Counted from the stretch's first letter, positions 44,835 through 53,457 are shown. The stretch: 64,000 nucleotides of DNA from Leucobacter salsicius M1-8 (GCF_000350525.1 NZ_AOCN01000001.1:1-64000); one strand, 5' to 3'. The notes: generated by a model from the letters alone, not told the origin. Made by a program: numbers and translations.

Positions 44835-46157
44835 TTAGGCGTGTTGTGCGCGCAGCGAGTCGTCGGCCCACGAGGTCTCGTCGGGGCCGACATGGTGCCC
44901 GAGAAACTCGGCATAGGTCTGACGTCGAACGGCAAGCCTCGCGTTACCGTCCTTGCAGAACACCACTGCGGGCTTGAGCGCACCGTTGTAGTTGTTTGAG
45001 AGCGTGTACCCGTAGGCGCCCGTGGCGGCAAGTACCACCGTGTCATTGGCTGCGGGGGCAGCCAAATGCGCCTGGTCAACCAGCAAGTCGCCCGATTCGC
45101 ACTGGCGCCCCACCAGCTGGGCGACCGTGTCCGGTGCGACGTTGGCGCGGTTGGCCACGATGGGCGTGAACTTCATGTCCATGAGGGCAACGTTGAGCTG
45201 GTCGGCCAGCCCGCCATCGACGGCGACAAAGGTCGCGCCGGTGCGCTTGACGTTGTTCACGCGGTATGCGGTCACACCGCTGCGGGCGACGAGCGATCGG
45301 CCGGGCTCGATGATGAGCCGGCTGTGGGCCGGCAGGATCCGCTTCGCGGCGGCCGTGATGGCGTCCAGGTAGTCGTCGAGCTCGGGAGCGACCTGGTCGA
45401 CGTTGTAGTTCACGCCGAGCCCGCCCCCGATGTTGTAGACGTCGAACTCCCCCAGCTCGGCCACCGCTTCGACGGCCCGTTCAAACGGTTCAAGCTGGAG
45501 TACCTGCGAGCCGATGTGCAGGTGCAGGCCGACCACGTTGATGTAGGGGTGCTCCCGCAGCCGCTCAATAAGCGCCTTGGCTTGGTCGATGGGCAGACCG
45601 AACTTCGAGGACTTACCGCCGGTCGACACTGACTTGGGAACCTGCGGATCCACGCCGGGGATGATGCGAACGAGCACGTCCTGGGGTCGGTTCAGCAGCG
45701 CGTCGAGCCGGTCGATGTCAGCCTCGCCATCGACAACGATGGCACCGATACCCGCATCCACCGCGAGCCGGAGCTCGGCTTCGCTCTTGGCATTGCCGTG
45801 GAGGTGAATCAGCTCTGCAGGGGCGCCCGACTCGAGCGCCAGCAAGAGCTCTCCTGCGCCCGCAACATCAATCGCAAGGCCCTCGTCGGCCGCGATGGCG
45901 TAGGCGCCCAGCACCGGAAACGACTTGGAGGCGAAGGCGACCTGGCTGTTGGGCCAGCGCAATGCGAGTCCCTCACGATACGCGCGCATGCGCTCCCGCA
46001 ACCCCTGCTCGTCAATGACGTACAGGGGGGTACCGAACTCCTCTGTCAGGGCGGGGAGGGCACAGCCGCCAACAGCGAGCTCCCCGTCGGTGGTTACCGT
46101 CGTGTTCGCCGGAAAAATGCGTCCCAGCCGGGAATCGTACAACCCACTCTGTGTCAC
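44835..46157 (-). CDS. lysA: Diaminopimelate decarboxylase-type enzyme (LysA)
   Basis: Fold-type III PLP decarboxylase of 440 residues that normally converts meso-diaminopimelate to L-lysine. Schiff-base Lys in QVAFASKSFPVLG near 77, HLHIGSQ near 207, the PLP-phosphate loop NIGGGLGVNY, EPGRSLVARSG, the dimer-interface catalytic Cys in GRQCESGDLL, and ATGAYGYTLSNNYN match the family. GTG start with AAGGAG seven bases upstream. It leads the operon lysA-binding protein-permease-ATPase and is divergent from a PucR regulator, not the usual argS/hom surroundings, so a catabolic or scavenging role is possible. Confidence 0.88.
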   Translation of the reverse strand: MTQSGLYDSRLGRIFPANTTVTTDGELAVGGCALPALTEEFGTPLYVIDEQGLRERMRAYREGLALRWPNSQVAFASKSFPVLGAYAIAADEGLAIDVAGAGELLLALESGAPAELIHLHGNAKSEAELRLAVDAGIGAIVVDGEADIDRLDALLNRPQDVLVRIIPGVDPQVPKSVSTGGKSSKFGLPIDQAKALIERLREHPYINVVGLHLHIGSQVLQLEPFERAVEAVAELGEFDVYNIGGGLGVNYNVDQVAPELDDYLDAITAAAKRILPAHSRLIIEPGRSLVARSGVTAYRVNNVKRTGATFVAVDGGLADQLNVALMDMKFTPIVANRANVAPDTVAQLVGRQCESGDLLVDQAHLAAPAANDTVVLAATGAYGYTLSNNYNGALKPAVVFCKDGNARLAVRRQTYAEFLGHHVGPDETSWADDSLRAQHA

Positions 46158-46218
46158 GTAGTCACTCCTTTGTTCGTGTCACAGATGACTTTATGAAGCC
46201 AAACCCGAGATTCCTTTG

Positions 46219-46234
46219 GCGAATTCGCTAATCT
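46219..46234. promoter_or_regulatory. Palindrome and leaderless -10 box of the PucR gene
   Basis: GCGAATTCGC (46219-46228) is a perfect palindrome that abuts TAATCT (46229-46234), which ends six bases before the PucR ATG. A TAAAGT hexamer on the other strand may serve lysA. The palindrome is a likely autoregulatory site. Confidence 0.5.
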
Positions 46235-46240
46235 TTGAGC

Positions 46241-47860
46241 ATGTCTTCATCGAATCCGCGCATCAGCTCGCTTTCTCCGCTCTCGACGGGGCTCCCCCTG
46301 CACGAGCTGGTGACGCAGCTCGGCCCAGCCACGATGAAGGTCATTGTGGGATCGCGCCAGTCTTCGGCGTTGAACGGCGTGGTCTACTACGACACCGAGA
46401 TCACGCCACAGCAGGTTTCGGGCCGGCTGATCATCGTCACCTCACACGACGCGCTTGGCCCCGACCGCCTGGACCGCATGTGCCGCTCGTTCCGGGATGC
46501 GGGGGCAACGGGTGTCGTCGCGAAAGCCGTGAGCGCTCTTGGGGGAACTCAGCTCACGCAGGCGTGCGAATCCCACGGTCTCTCGTTGCTCGAGCTCGCC
46601 CCGGAAGTCGAATGGCGAGAGTTTGACGCGCTCGTGAGCAGGCTGCTCGGTGAGCACGGCGCAGGCCTGCAGCTCGGGGCCAACTCGGGCGACAAGCTGT
46701 TTGCGCTCGCGAATTCGATTGCCCACGCGTTTCGGGGGTCGGTCGCGATCGAGGACCATCGCCGCAACATCCTCGCCTACTCGGTATTGCCCGGTCAGGC
46801 CATCGATAACTTTCGCGCCACCGGCATTCTCACGCGCCGCGCCCCTGAGGGCCCACTCAATGAGACGCGCTATCGGCAGGTGTTCGCGACCGACGGCGTC
46901 TCACGGTTTCCGACCAATAATGAATATGCCCCGCGCGCGGCTGTTCCCGTCAGGGCCGGCAACATGCCACTGGGCTCGATCTGGGTCATCGACCCCGATG
47001 GAGATGACGTGTCGGTGCCCCTCGCCGCCGAAAAGCAGAAGGTACTCGAGGGCGCTGCGGCCCTCGCCGCGGGCTACATCGTCGACGCCTGGCGCTTTGA
47101 GCACGGCGACGAGCGCTCCAAGGAGGCTGCGCTGAGGCGGATGCTCTCGGGCAACACTCACGAGAATGATTCCACCGTGCTGGGGTTGCGCCACGACCAC
47201 AGTTACCTCGTCATGGCGATCGATGGTGGCGCGATCCCCGAGGGCGAGCTGGGCGAGCTCAGAACGGCGACCTCGCGGCACTTCTCCGTGTACTTTCCCG
47301 GCAGCATCTGCACCGTCGTGGACGGCGCGGTGCTCGCGCTACTTCCGACAAACTCGACGGACTCGGTGAAGCGCTCACTCGACTGGTTTCTCCGCGAACT
47401 CTCCCGCCTCACCGATCATCGGTGCCACGTCGGATTGTCAGACCCGCGCAAACCCAGCGCTTCATTTGCGCCGGATCGCGAACGCGCGGTGCAGGTGGCG
47501 CAGTGTGCTCGACTCGTGGGACTCGATGTGGCGGTGCCAAGCGAGGTCAAGGCGCAGCTCATTCTGCAGGAGTGTGGCGATGCGATAGTTGCCTCCGATC
47601 TTGCACTGCCCGAAGCCGCTGAGTTGCTCAGCTCTGCCGAGTCTGAGACCCGCGAAACCCTGCTCACGTGGTTCGAGGAACAGGGCAAGGCGCCCCGGGT
47701 CGCGGAGCGGCTCAATCTCCACGAGCAGACGGTGCGCTACCGAGTGCGTAAAGCCTATGAGCGTTGGGGGCTCGCCGATATGCATGCCGATCAGCTCCTC
47801 GTGCTCTGGCTGCAGCTACGTATCGCCTCGATGAAGTCGCGGCTGGCCGAGTCCGACTAG
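46241..47860 (+). CDS. PucR-family transcriptional regulator
   Basis: Regulator of 539 residues: an N-terminal PucR domain (about 10-125, SGRLIIVTSHDALGP), a GAF-like middle part near 150-270, a GGDEF-like region, and the C-terminal PucR helix-turn-helix (TWFEEQGKAPRVAERLNLHE, then QTVRYRVRKAYERWG, about 480-515). The start is the ATG at 46241, preceded six bases away by a -10 box. Divergent from lysA and followed by the second CycA permease, it is the best candidate regulator of amino-acid uptake here. Confidence 0.92.
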   Translation: MSSSNPRISSLSPLSTGLPLHELVTQLGPATMKVIVGSRQSSALNGVVYYDTEITPQQVSGRLIIVTSHDALGPDRLDRMCRSFRDAGATGVVAKAVSALGGTQLTQACESHGLSLLELAPEVEWREFDALVSRLLGEHGAGLQLGANSGDKLFALANSIAHAFRGSVAIEDHRRNILAYSVLPGQAIDNFRATGILTRRAPEGPLNETRYRQVFATDGVSRFPTNNEYAPRAAVPVRAGNMPLGSIWVIDPDGDDVSVPLAAEKQKVLEGAAALAAGYIVDAWRFEHGDERSKEAALRRMLSGNTHENDSTVLGLRHDHSYLVMAIDGGAIPEGELGELRTATSRHFSVYFPGSICTVVDGAVLALLPTNSTDSVKRSLDWFLRELSRLTDHRCHVGLSDPRKPSASFAPDRERAVQVAQCARLVGLDVAVPSEVKAQLILQECGDAIVASDLALPEAAELLSSAESETRETLLTWFEEQGKAPRVAERLNLHEQTVRYRVRKAYERWGLADMHADQLLVLWLQLRIASMKSRLAESD

Positions 47861-48078
47861 ATCGCATCCTCCCCGCCCTGTCAATACTCGGATCGGGCAT
47901 TTCCCCGCACTCGGCGCATGGGGTGCCCCCAAAAGAGCAACGCCGTGTGCGCGTGCCCGGCGGGCCGTGCCTACAATTAACCCGTACGCCCGCGACTCAG
48001 CAGTCACGGGCCGACCAATCGGGCTAGATCCAGCCTGCCAAGTCATGTAGTCAGAACTCTCACACAGGAGTGAAGGAT

Positions 48079-49524
48079 TTGTCCGAGAATATTTCGAACG
48101 CACCAACAGAAGAGCTGCACCGTGGCCTGTCGAACAGGCACCTGCAGCTCATTGCCATTGGCGGCGCCATCGGCACCGGCCTCTTCCTCGGCTCGGGGAA
48201 GGTCATCAGCCTGACCGGCCCCTCGGTGCTGTTCATCTACGCGGTCATCGGCTTCATGATGTTCTTCGTGATGCGGGCGCTCGGCGAGATTCTGCTTTCC
48301 AACCTCAACTACAAGACCTTCGGTGACATCGCGAAGGACCTCATCGGCCCCTGGGCCGGCTTTATGGTGTCGTGGACGTACTGGTGCACCTGGGTGGTCA
48401 TCTGTATCGCCGACATCATCGCGATCACTGCCTACGTGTCGTACTTCAACGCATCGATTCCGACCTGGATTCCCGCCCTCGTTGCGGCGCTCGCGTTGAT
48501 CATCTTGAATCTGCAGCCAGTCAGGTTCTTTGGCGAGTTCGAGTTCTGGTTCGCGCTCATCAAGATTGTCGCCATCCTCGGGCTCATTGCGACGGGCGTC
48601 GTGCTGCTCGTCACCGGTTTCGAGAACCCCGACACCGGCACGCAGGCGTCCCTCATGCATCTGTTCGACCGGGGCGGCATGTTCCCGTTTGGTATCGGCG
48701 GATTCCTGCTCGGGTTCCAGCTCGGCATCTTCTCGTTCATCGGCGTCGAGCTGATCGGCACCGCGGCGGCAGAGACCAAGGATCCGCACAAGAACCTGCC
48801 CAAGGCGGTCAACTCGATCGTCGTGCGCGTGCTGATCTTCTACATCGGCGCGCTCTCGGTCATCATGGCGATCACCCCCTGGGATGAACTTGATCCGGAT
48901 CAAAGTCCGTTCGTCACGACCTTTGCGTACGCGGGATTTGCCGCAGCGGCCCTCGGCATCAACTTCGTCGTGCTCACCTCGGCAGCCTCGAGCGCCAACT
49001 CGGGGTTCTACTCGGGCACTCGCATGATGTACGCGCTGTCGAAGGACGGCCACGCGCCCAGGAAGTTCTCCCTCGTGGACAGCCGCGGCGTGCCGCGTCG
49101 CACCGTGTTCTTCTCCAGCATCTTCCTGTTCTCGGCCGTGCCGATTCTGCTCGCGGGCGACAGCGTGATTGCGGCATTTACCTTTGTGTCATCGGTGGCC
49201 TCGAGCTTCATCATCTTCATCTGGAGCATGCTGGTCATCAGCTACCTCCAGTACTACCGCAAGCATCCCGAGCGTCACCAGTCCTCCACGTTCAAGATGC
49301 CGCTGCCCCGGGTGATGCCTTGGATCACGCTCGTGTTCTTCGCGTTCATCGTGTTCACGCTGCTGATCGCCGAGGACACCCGCATCCCCACGCTGTGCAC
49401 CCCGATCTGGTTTGTGGCTCTCGCCATTGCGTGGCAGCTGCGTAAGCGTCGGCTCATCTCGAGCGGGCAGCCGTTGACAGCTGCCGTCGCACTGCCCGGA
49501 ACGGGTGAGGACGCGAAGTACTAA
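48079..49524 (+). CDS. cycA: CycA-type amino-acid permease, copy 2
   Basis: APC-family permease of 481 residues. LHRGLSNRHLQLIAIGGAIG, KTFGDIAKDLIGPWAG, GVELIGTAAAETKDP and NFVVLTSAASSANSGFYSGT are nearly shared with copy 1 and with E. coli CycA, including TAAAETKDP, which copy 1 has as TASAETENP. TTG at 48079 is preferred as start because AGGAG lies eight bases upstream; GTG at 48070 would overlap that site. A TACAAT hexamer near 47971 may be its -10 box. Confidence 0.87.
   Translation: MSENISNAPTEELHRGLSNRHLQLIAIGGAIGTGLFLGSGKVISLTGPSVLFIYAVIGFMMFFVMRALGEILLSNLNYKTFGDIAKDLIGPWAGFMVSWTYWCTWVVICIADIIAITAYVSYFNASIPTWIPALVAALALIILNLQPVRFFGEFEFWFALIKIVAILGLIATGVVLLVTGFENPDTGTQASLMHLFDRGGMFPFGIGGFLLGFQLGIFSFIGVELIGTAAAETKDPHKNLPKAVNSIVVRVLIFYIGALSVIMAITPWDELDPDQSPFVTTFAYAGFAAAALGINFVVLTSAASSANSGFYSGTRMMYALSKDGHAPRKFSLVDSRGVPRRTVFFSSIFLFSAVPILLAGDSVIAAFTFVSSVASSFIIFIWSMLVISYLQYYRKHPERHQSSTFKMPLPRVMPWITLVFFAFIVFTLLIAEDTRIPTLCTPIWFVALAIAWQLRKRRLISSGQPLTAAVALPGTGEDAKY
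48892..48901. repeat. GATCCGGATC site 9
   Basis: Exact palindrome in cycA copy 2, coding Asp-Pro-Asp in DELDPDQSPFV. The matching place in copy 1 reads NQIDPGESPFV and lacks the word. Confidence 0.9.
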
Positions 49525-49548
49525 CTTCGCGCCCTCGCCAACACCGAT

Positions 49549-50784
49549 CTACACGAAGGCACCGACGCCCGTAATATCGCGCCCAATGATGAGCGCTTGC
49601 ACGGTCTCGGTGCCTTCGTAGGTGTGCAACGCCTCGAGGTCGGCGAAGTGCCGGGCAACCCGGTTTTCGAGCAGGATCCCGTTGCCGCCCAGCAGGTCGC
49701 GCGCGTTGCGCGCCATGTCGCGGGCGGTGCGGGTCGCCGTGTACTTGCCGAGCGAGGCTCCCGGCCCGGTGAGCTCGCCCCGCTCGTCGGCACGAGTGAG
49801 CCCCATGAGGAGCGTCTGCAGCGTTGTGAGCTGGCTCAGCATCTCGGCGAGCCGGTTCTGCACAATCTGCGACGCCGCGAGCGGCCGCCCGAACTGCACG
49901 CGCTGCTTCGCGTAGTTCACCGCGGTCTCGTACACCGCGTGTGCCTGGCCGAGCGCGGCCCAGGCGACCCCCAGCCGGGTCGCCTGCAGCACCGCGGCGG
50001 TGTCCTTGAAACTGTTTGCCCCGGGCAACTTGGCGCTCGTGGGAAGCTGCACCCCGTCGAACTCGATGTGCGCCTGCCAGATGCCGCGCAGCGACACCTT
50101 GCCCTCGATCGTGGTACCGCGGTAACCGGGGCTATCTTGCGGCACGACGAAGCCCTGCACCTTGCCATCGTCGCCCCGCGCCCAGACCACGGCGATCGCC
50201 CCGTTACTGCCCGAGCCGATCCACTTCTTGTGCCCGTCAAGTACGAAGCCGCCCTCGACCGTGCGTGCGCGCGTCTCGAGGCTCACCGAATCCGAACCGT
50301 GGGTCGGCTCCGTGAGCGCGAAGGCTCCCAGCTCGGTACCGCGGGCGAGCGGCTCCTCCCACCGCGCACGCTGCTCATCTGAACCGCAACTGTTGATCGA
50401 GCGCAGCGCGAGCCCGCCCTGCACGCCCGCGATCGTCGCGATCGATCCGTCGCCGCGCGCAAGCTCCATGGTGGTCAGGCAGGCGGCGATAAGGCTTTGC
50501 TCGGGGAACCCCGGAACGCTTACGCCGTCACGCAGCAGGTCGAGCTGGCCCATGCGGCGGGCCAGGTGAACCGGATACTCGGCGCGATCCCATATCCCGG
50601 CAACGACTGGGCGGACTTCCTCCTGCACAAACCGCTGGGCGCGCTCGCGGTAGGCATTGTCGTCACTTGAGAGACCGCGAAATACCCCTGCAACGTCGAC
50701 GTCGACGGGCTCCCAGAGGCGGTATTCAGGCTCGGCCGTTCCCTGGGCGATGGGCACCGTGGGCGCGGGGTTGGTGTTTGACAT
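49549..50784 (-). CDS. Acyl-CoA dehydrogenase, glutaryl-CoA dehydrogenase subfamily-like
   Basis: FAD enzyme of 411 residues. FALTEPTHGSDSVSLETRA, GIWQAHIEFDGVQLP, NYAKQRVQFGRPLAASQIVQ, ARDLLGGNGI and the catalytic Glu in HTYEGTETVQALIIGRDITG follow human GCDH more closely than short-chain enzymes. At the position I align with the glutarate-binding Arg (human GYRSAMSVQ) the sequence reads SIATIAGVQ, so glutaryl-CoA is doubtful as substrate. GGGAGGAA precedes the ATG. Divergent from a TetR gene. Confidence 0.85.
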   Translation of the reverse strand: MSNTNPAPTVPIAQGTAEPEYRLWEPVDVDVAGVFRGLSSDDNAYRERAQRFVQEEVRPVVAGIWDRAEYPVHLARRMGQLDLLRDGVSVPGFPEQSLIAACLTTMELARGDGSIATIAGVQGGLALRSINSCGSDEQRARWEEPLARGTELGAFALTEPTHGSDSVSLETRARTVEGGFVLDGHKKWIGSGSNGAIAVVWARGDDGKVQGFVVPQDSPGYRGTTIEGKVSLRGIWQAHIEFDGVQLPTSAKLPGANSFKDTAAVLQATRLGVAWAALGQAHAVYETAVNYAKQRVQFGRPLAASQIVQNRLAEMLSQLTTLQTLLMGLTRADERGELTGPGASLGKYTATRTARDMARNARDLLGGNGILLENRVARHFADLEALHTYEGTETVQALIIGRDITGVGAFV

Positions 50785-50839
50785 GGGGTTCCTCCCTGAA
50801 TCCGAAGTGGCGCGTGAGGGTGAGTCACGTCACACCTCG

Positions 50840-50868
50840 AGCATGCCTGACACTGCGTGTCACGTCAA
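50840..50868 (-). promoter_or_regulatory. Promoter and operator of the acyl-CoA dehydrogenase gene
   Basis: On the minus strand TTGACG (50868-50863) and CATGCT (50845-50840) are 17 bases apart. The spacer holds the perfect 6-3-6 palindrome TGACAC-N3-GTGTCA (50848-50862), the classic position for a repressor site. Confidence 0.6.
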
Positions 50869-50938
50869 CCATGATTCACTCACGCATCACCGATAGGTTC
50901 GGCGATACGTAACGCGATGAAGCAGTGAAACGTAGTCT

Positions 50939-50964
50939 CAGGTGTACCTGGATTGTGCTACCTT
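50939..50964 (+). promoter_or_regulatory. Leaderless promoter and inverted repeat of the TetR gene
   Basis: TACCTT (50959-50964) ends six bases before the ATG. CAGGT-GT-ACCTG (50939-50950), a perfect 5-bp inverted repeat, lies just upstream where the -35 would be. Confidence 0.5.
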
Positions 50965-50970
50965 CGGCAT

Positions 50971-51726
50971 ATGCCAGCACACACTCCCCGTGACTCCGCG
51001 CAGCCTGCACAGGCACAGACACTCGCGCAGGGACCCGCCGCCGCCATTCGTCTCCTGGCCGACCGCGGCTACGAGGCGACCACGGCCGAGGATCTGGCTG
51101 ACGCCGTCGGGGTCAGTCGCAGCACGTTCTTTCGCCGGTTCGGCAGCAAGGACGACGTCATCTTCGCCGACCACGACCTTGCCCTGGCCGAGCTCGAGGC
51201 GCACCTGAGCTCCACCGATCTCTCCCCCAGCGAGGCGCTCATCACGGGCACATGTAACGTGTTGCGGCTGCTGATTCGCGACCCCGAGGCCGCTCGGCTC
51301 CGCTTCGTGCTCGTGCGCCAGCACGAGCAGCTCAAGGAGCGCGAGCTCGTGATCACGCACCGCTACCAGCGCGTGTTTGCCCGCTATCTGCGCGCGAATC
51401 TCGCCGCGGATGCCCCAGGCTGGGTGGCCGCGACCTTCGCCGCCGCGCTCGTCGCGCTCCACAACCAGACCCTGCGCAACTGGCTGCGTGACGACGTCGA
51501 CGACGCACCGGCGGCGCTCGGAACACAGCTGCGCGAGGTCGCCGCGTTTTACCGCGACTGGCTCGCGCCCGCGGTGCCCCCGCTCACGACCGCGACCTCC
51601 GCGCCCGCCGAGGCCCAACCGGTGCTGCCAAGCGGCTCCGGATCGCGCGTCGTGGTCGCCGTCTACGACACCGGCAGCTCCCCCGACGAGGTGCTCGCGG
51701 CGGTCGCCGCGCAGCTCAGCCACTAG
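50971..51726 (+). CDS. TetR-family regulator (next to acyl-CoA dehydrogenase)
   Basis: Regulator of 251 residues. After a Gln/Ala-rich leader, the helix-turn-helix lies at about 20-65 (AAIRLLADRGYEATTAEDLA, VGVSRSTFFRRFGSKDDVIF). The ligand domain follows, and a tail of about 50 residues beyond 200 is long for the family and rich in Pro, Ala and Thr. It probably represses the divergent dehydrogenase gene and may sense an acyl-CoA. Confidence 0.91.
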   Translation: MPAHTPRDSAQPAQAQTLAQGPAAAIRLLADRGYEATTAEDLADAVGVSRSTFFRRFGSKDDVIFADHDLALAELEAHLSSTDLSPSEALITGTCNVLRLLIRDPEAARLRFVLVRQHEQLKERELVITHRYQRVFARYLRANLAADAPGWVAATFAAALVALHNQTLRNWLRDDVDDAPAALGTQLREVAAFYRDWLAPAVPPLTTATSAPAEAQPVLPSGSGSRVVVAVYDTGSSPDEVLAAVAAQLSH

Positions 51727-51757
51727 CTCAGCAGCAGCAGGCCACCGAACTCAACAG

Positions 51758-51803
51758 CACACGGCAATGCCCGGGGCCCGCAGGCCCCGGGCATTGCCGT
51801 GTG
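51758..51803. terminator. 21-bp perfect hairpin between TetR and AgcS genes
   Basis: Arms 51758-51778 and 51783-51803 pair without mismatch around CGCA, three bases before the symporter stop. Only a short TATCT follows. Confidence 0.82.
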
Positions 51804-51806
51804 TAT

Positions 51807-53324
51807 CTAAGCCACCGGATCCGGATCGAGACTGCGCACGACCCCATTGGGCTTGGTGCGATCAAGCTCCTCCTCGTGCTCGCGCCACTCGCGGTACCCC
51901 GGATCGTTCGCGAGCCCGGCCTCGATTTCCGCCTTCGTCGCGACGAGCTTCGGATCGAACTTCAGGTACGAGCGGGTCTCGCGCGCAATCAGCCCCGACA
52001 GGATCAGCAGCCCGATCAGGTTCGGCAGCGCCATGAGGCCGTTCATCACGTCGGAGAACGACCAGACAACTGCCAGCTGCGTCGTCGCGCCGACGAACAC
52101 GACGAGCGAGAACACGATGCGGAACGGCATCACGGATTTGCGGCCGAACACGCGCTCCATGTTGCGCTCACCGTAATAGGACCATCCCAGGATCGTCGAG
52201 AACGCGAACATCGCGAGGCCGGTCGTCACGACCCAGTGTCCCCATTCGCCCGGGAGCCCCTGGGAAAACGCCTCGCCCGTCATGAGGGCCGCCGACATCT
52301 GTTCGCCAGTCTCGGGATCGATGAGCTTGTAGGCGCCCGTCGTGACGATTACGAGTCCCGTCATCGACACCACGATGATGGTGTCGATGAACGTCTGGGT
52401 CATCGAAACGAGACCCTGGCGCACGGGGTGGCTGGTCTGGGCCGCAGAGGCCGCGATGGCGGCCGAGCCCATGCCCGACTCGTTCGAGAAGATGCCACGG
52501 GCAAAACCGAACTGCACGGCGAGAATAAGGGCGGAGCCGGCGAACCCGCCGGCCGCGGCCGAACCCGTGAACGCATCCGCGAAGATCGTCGCGACTGCAG
52601 CGGGCACCTCGCCAATGTTGGTGACGAGAATGTAGAGCGCAGCGACCACGTAGAACACGATCATGATCGGCACGAAGGCGCTGGTGACCTTGCCGATCGA
52701 CTTGATGCCACCGACAAGCACCACGAGCGCGAGCGCGGTGAGCACCAGCCCGGTGGCCCAGGTCGGCACGTTGAAGCTGTTCTCCATGTTCGCCGAGATC
52801 GAGTTACTCTGCGTCATGTTGCCGATCCCAAAGCAGGCGAAGATCGTAAAGATGGTGAACATCCAGGCGAGCGTCTTGCCAAGTGGGCCCTTGATGCCCT
52901 TCTCCAGGTAGTACTGCGGACCGCCGTTACGCTCACCCTTCGTGTCCGACTGGCGATAGCGCACGCCGAGAAATGCCTCGCCGTACTTCGATGCCATACC
53001 GAGCAGTCCGGTGATCCACATCCAGAACAGCGCGCCGGGCCCGCCGATCGCGATCGCGGTGGCGACGCCCACGATGTTGCCCGTGCCCACCGTTGCGGCG
53101 AGCGCCGTCGTCAGCGCCTGAAACTGCGAGATGTCACCGCTGGCACCGGGGTCCTTGCGGCGCAGCAGGCCGAGGCTGAGAGCGGCGCCGAGGCGTATGA
53201 ACTGAATCCCGCCGAGCCGGATCGTAAGGTAGAGACCCGTGATGAACAGCAGCGGGATGAGCACGAATGGGCCCCAAATGATGCCGCTGACGGTGTCGAG
53301 AAACCCCTGGATTGAATCGAGCAT
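51807..53324 (-). CDS. Sodium:alanine/glycine symporter (AgcS family)
   Basis: Membrane protein of 505 residues with about 11 helices. ALAATVGTGNIVGVATAIAI near 75, GLLGMASKYGEAFLGVRYR, and FSNESGMGSAAIAASAAQTS near 280 are the family signatures for sodium and alanine binding. The cytoplasmic C-terminus is charged and ends in RSLDPDPVA. A GAAAGG site lies about 11 bases before the ATG. It takes up alanine or glycine with sodium; single gene. Confidence 0.94.
   Translation of the reverse strand: MLDSIQGFLDTVSGIIWGPFVLIPLLFITGLYLTIRLGGIQFIRLGAALSLGLLRRKDPGASGDISQFQALTTALAATVGTGNIVGVATAIAIGGPGALFWMWITGLLGMASKYGEAFLGVRYRQSDTKGERNGGPQYYLEKGIKGPLGKTLAWMFTIFTIFACFGIGNMTQSNSISANMENSFNVPTWATGLVLTALALVVLVGGIKSIGKVTSAFVPIMIVFYVVAALYILVTNIGEVPAAVATIFADAFTGSAAAGGFAGSALILAVQFGFARGIFSNESGMGSAAIAASAAQTSHPVRQGLVSMTQTFIDTIIVVSMTGLVIVTTGAYKLIDPETGEQMSAALMTGEAFSQGLPGEWGHWVVTTGLAMFAFSTILGWSYYGERNMERVFGRKSVMPFRIVFSLVVFVGATTQLAVVWSFSDVMNGLMALPNLIGLLILSGLIARETRSYLKFDPKLVATKAEIEAGLANDPGYREWREHEEELDRTKPNGVVRSLDPDPVA
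51818..51827. repeat. GATCCGGATC site 10
   Basis: Exact palindrome at the very end of the symporter gene, coding Asp-Pro-Asp in the last eight residues. It overlaps CCGGATCCGG (51815-51824), a related palindrome also found at 1368, 30181 and 55163. Confidence 0.9.
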
Positions 53325-53419
53325 ATGGTGTGTGCCTTTCGCGTCATTGCGGAGGTGCGGGTCGTGCGCTCTGGCGCACGTTACTCGTCACATGTTAGCG
53401 AGGTTTGGGGACGCAAAAC

Positions 53420-53452
53420 GGCCCAGGCCCCCGGTGAGGGGGTGCCCGGGCC
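53420..53452 (-). terminator. Terminator of the MBL hydrolase gene
   Basis: GC-rich inverted repeat around a GTGA-type loop, with an imperfect centre, followed on the minus strand by GTTTTGCG. Confidence 0.75.
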
Positions 53453-53457
53453 GGGAT

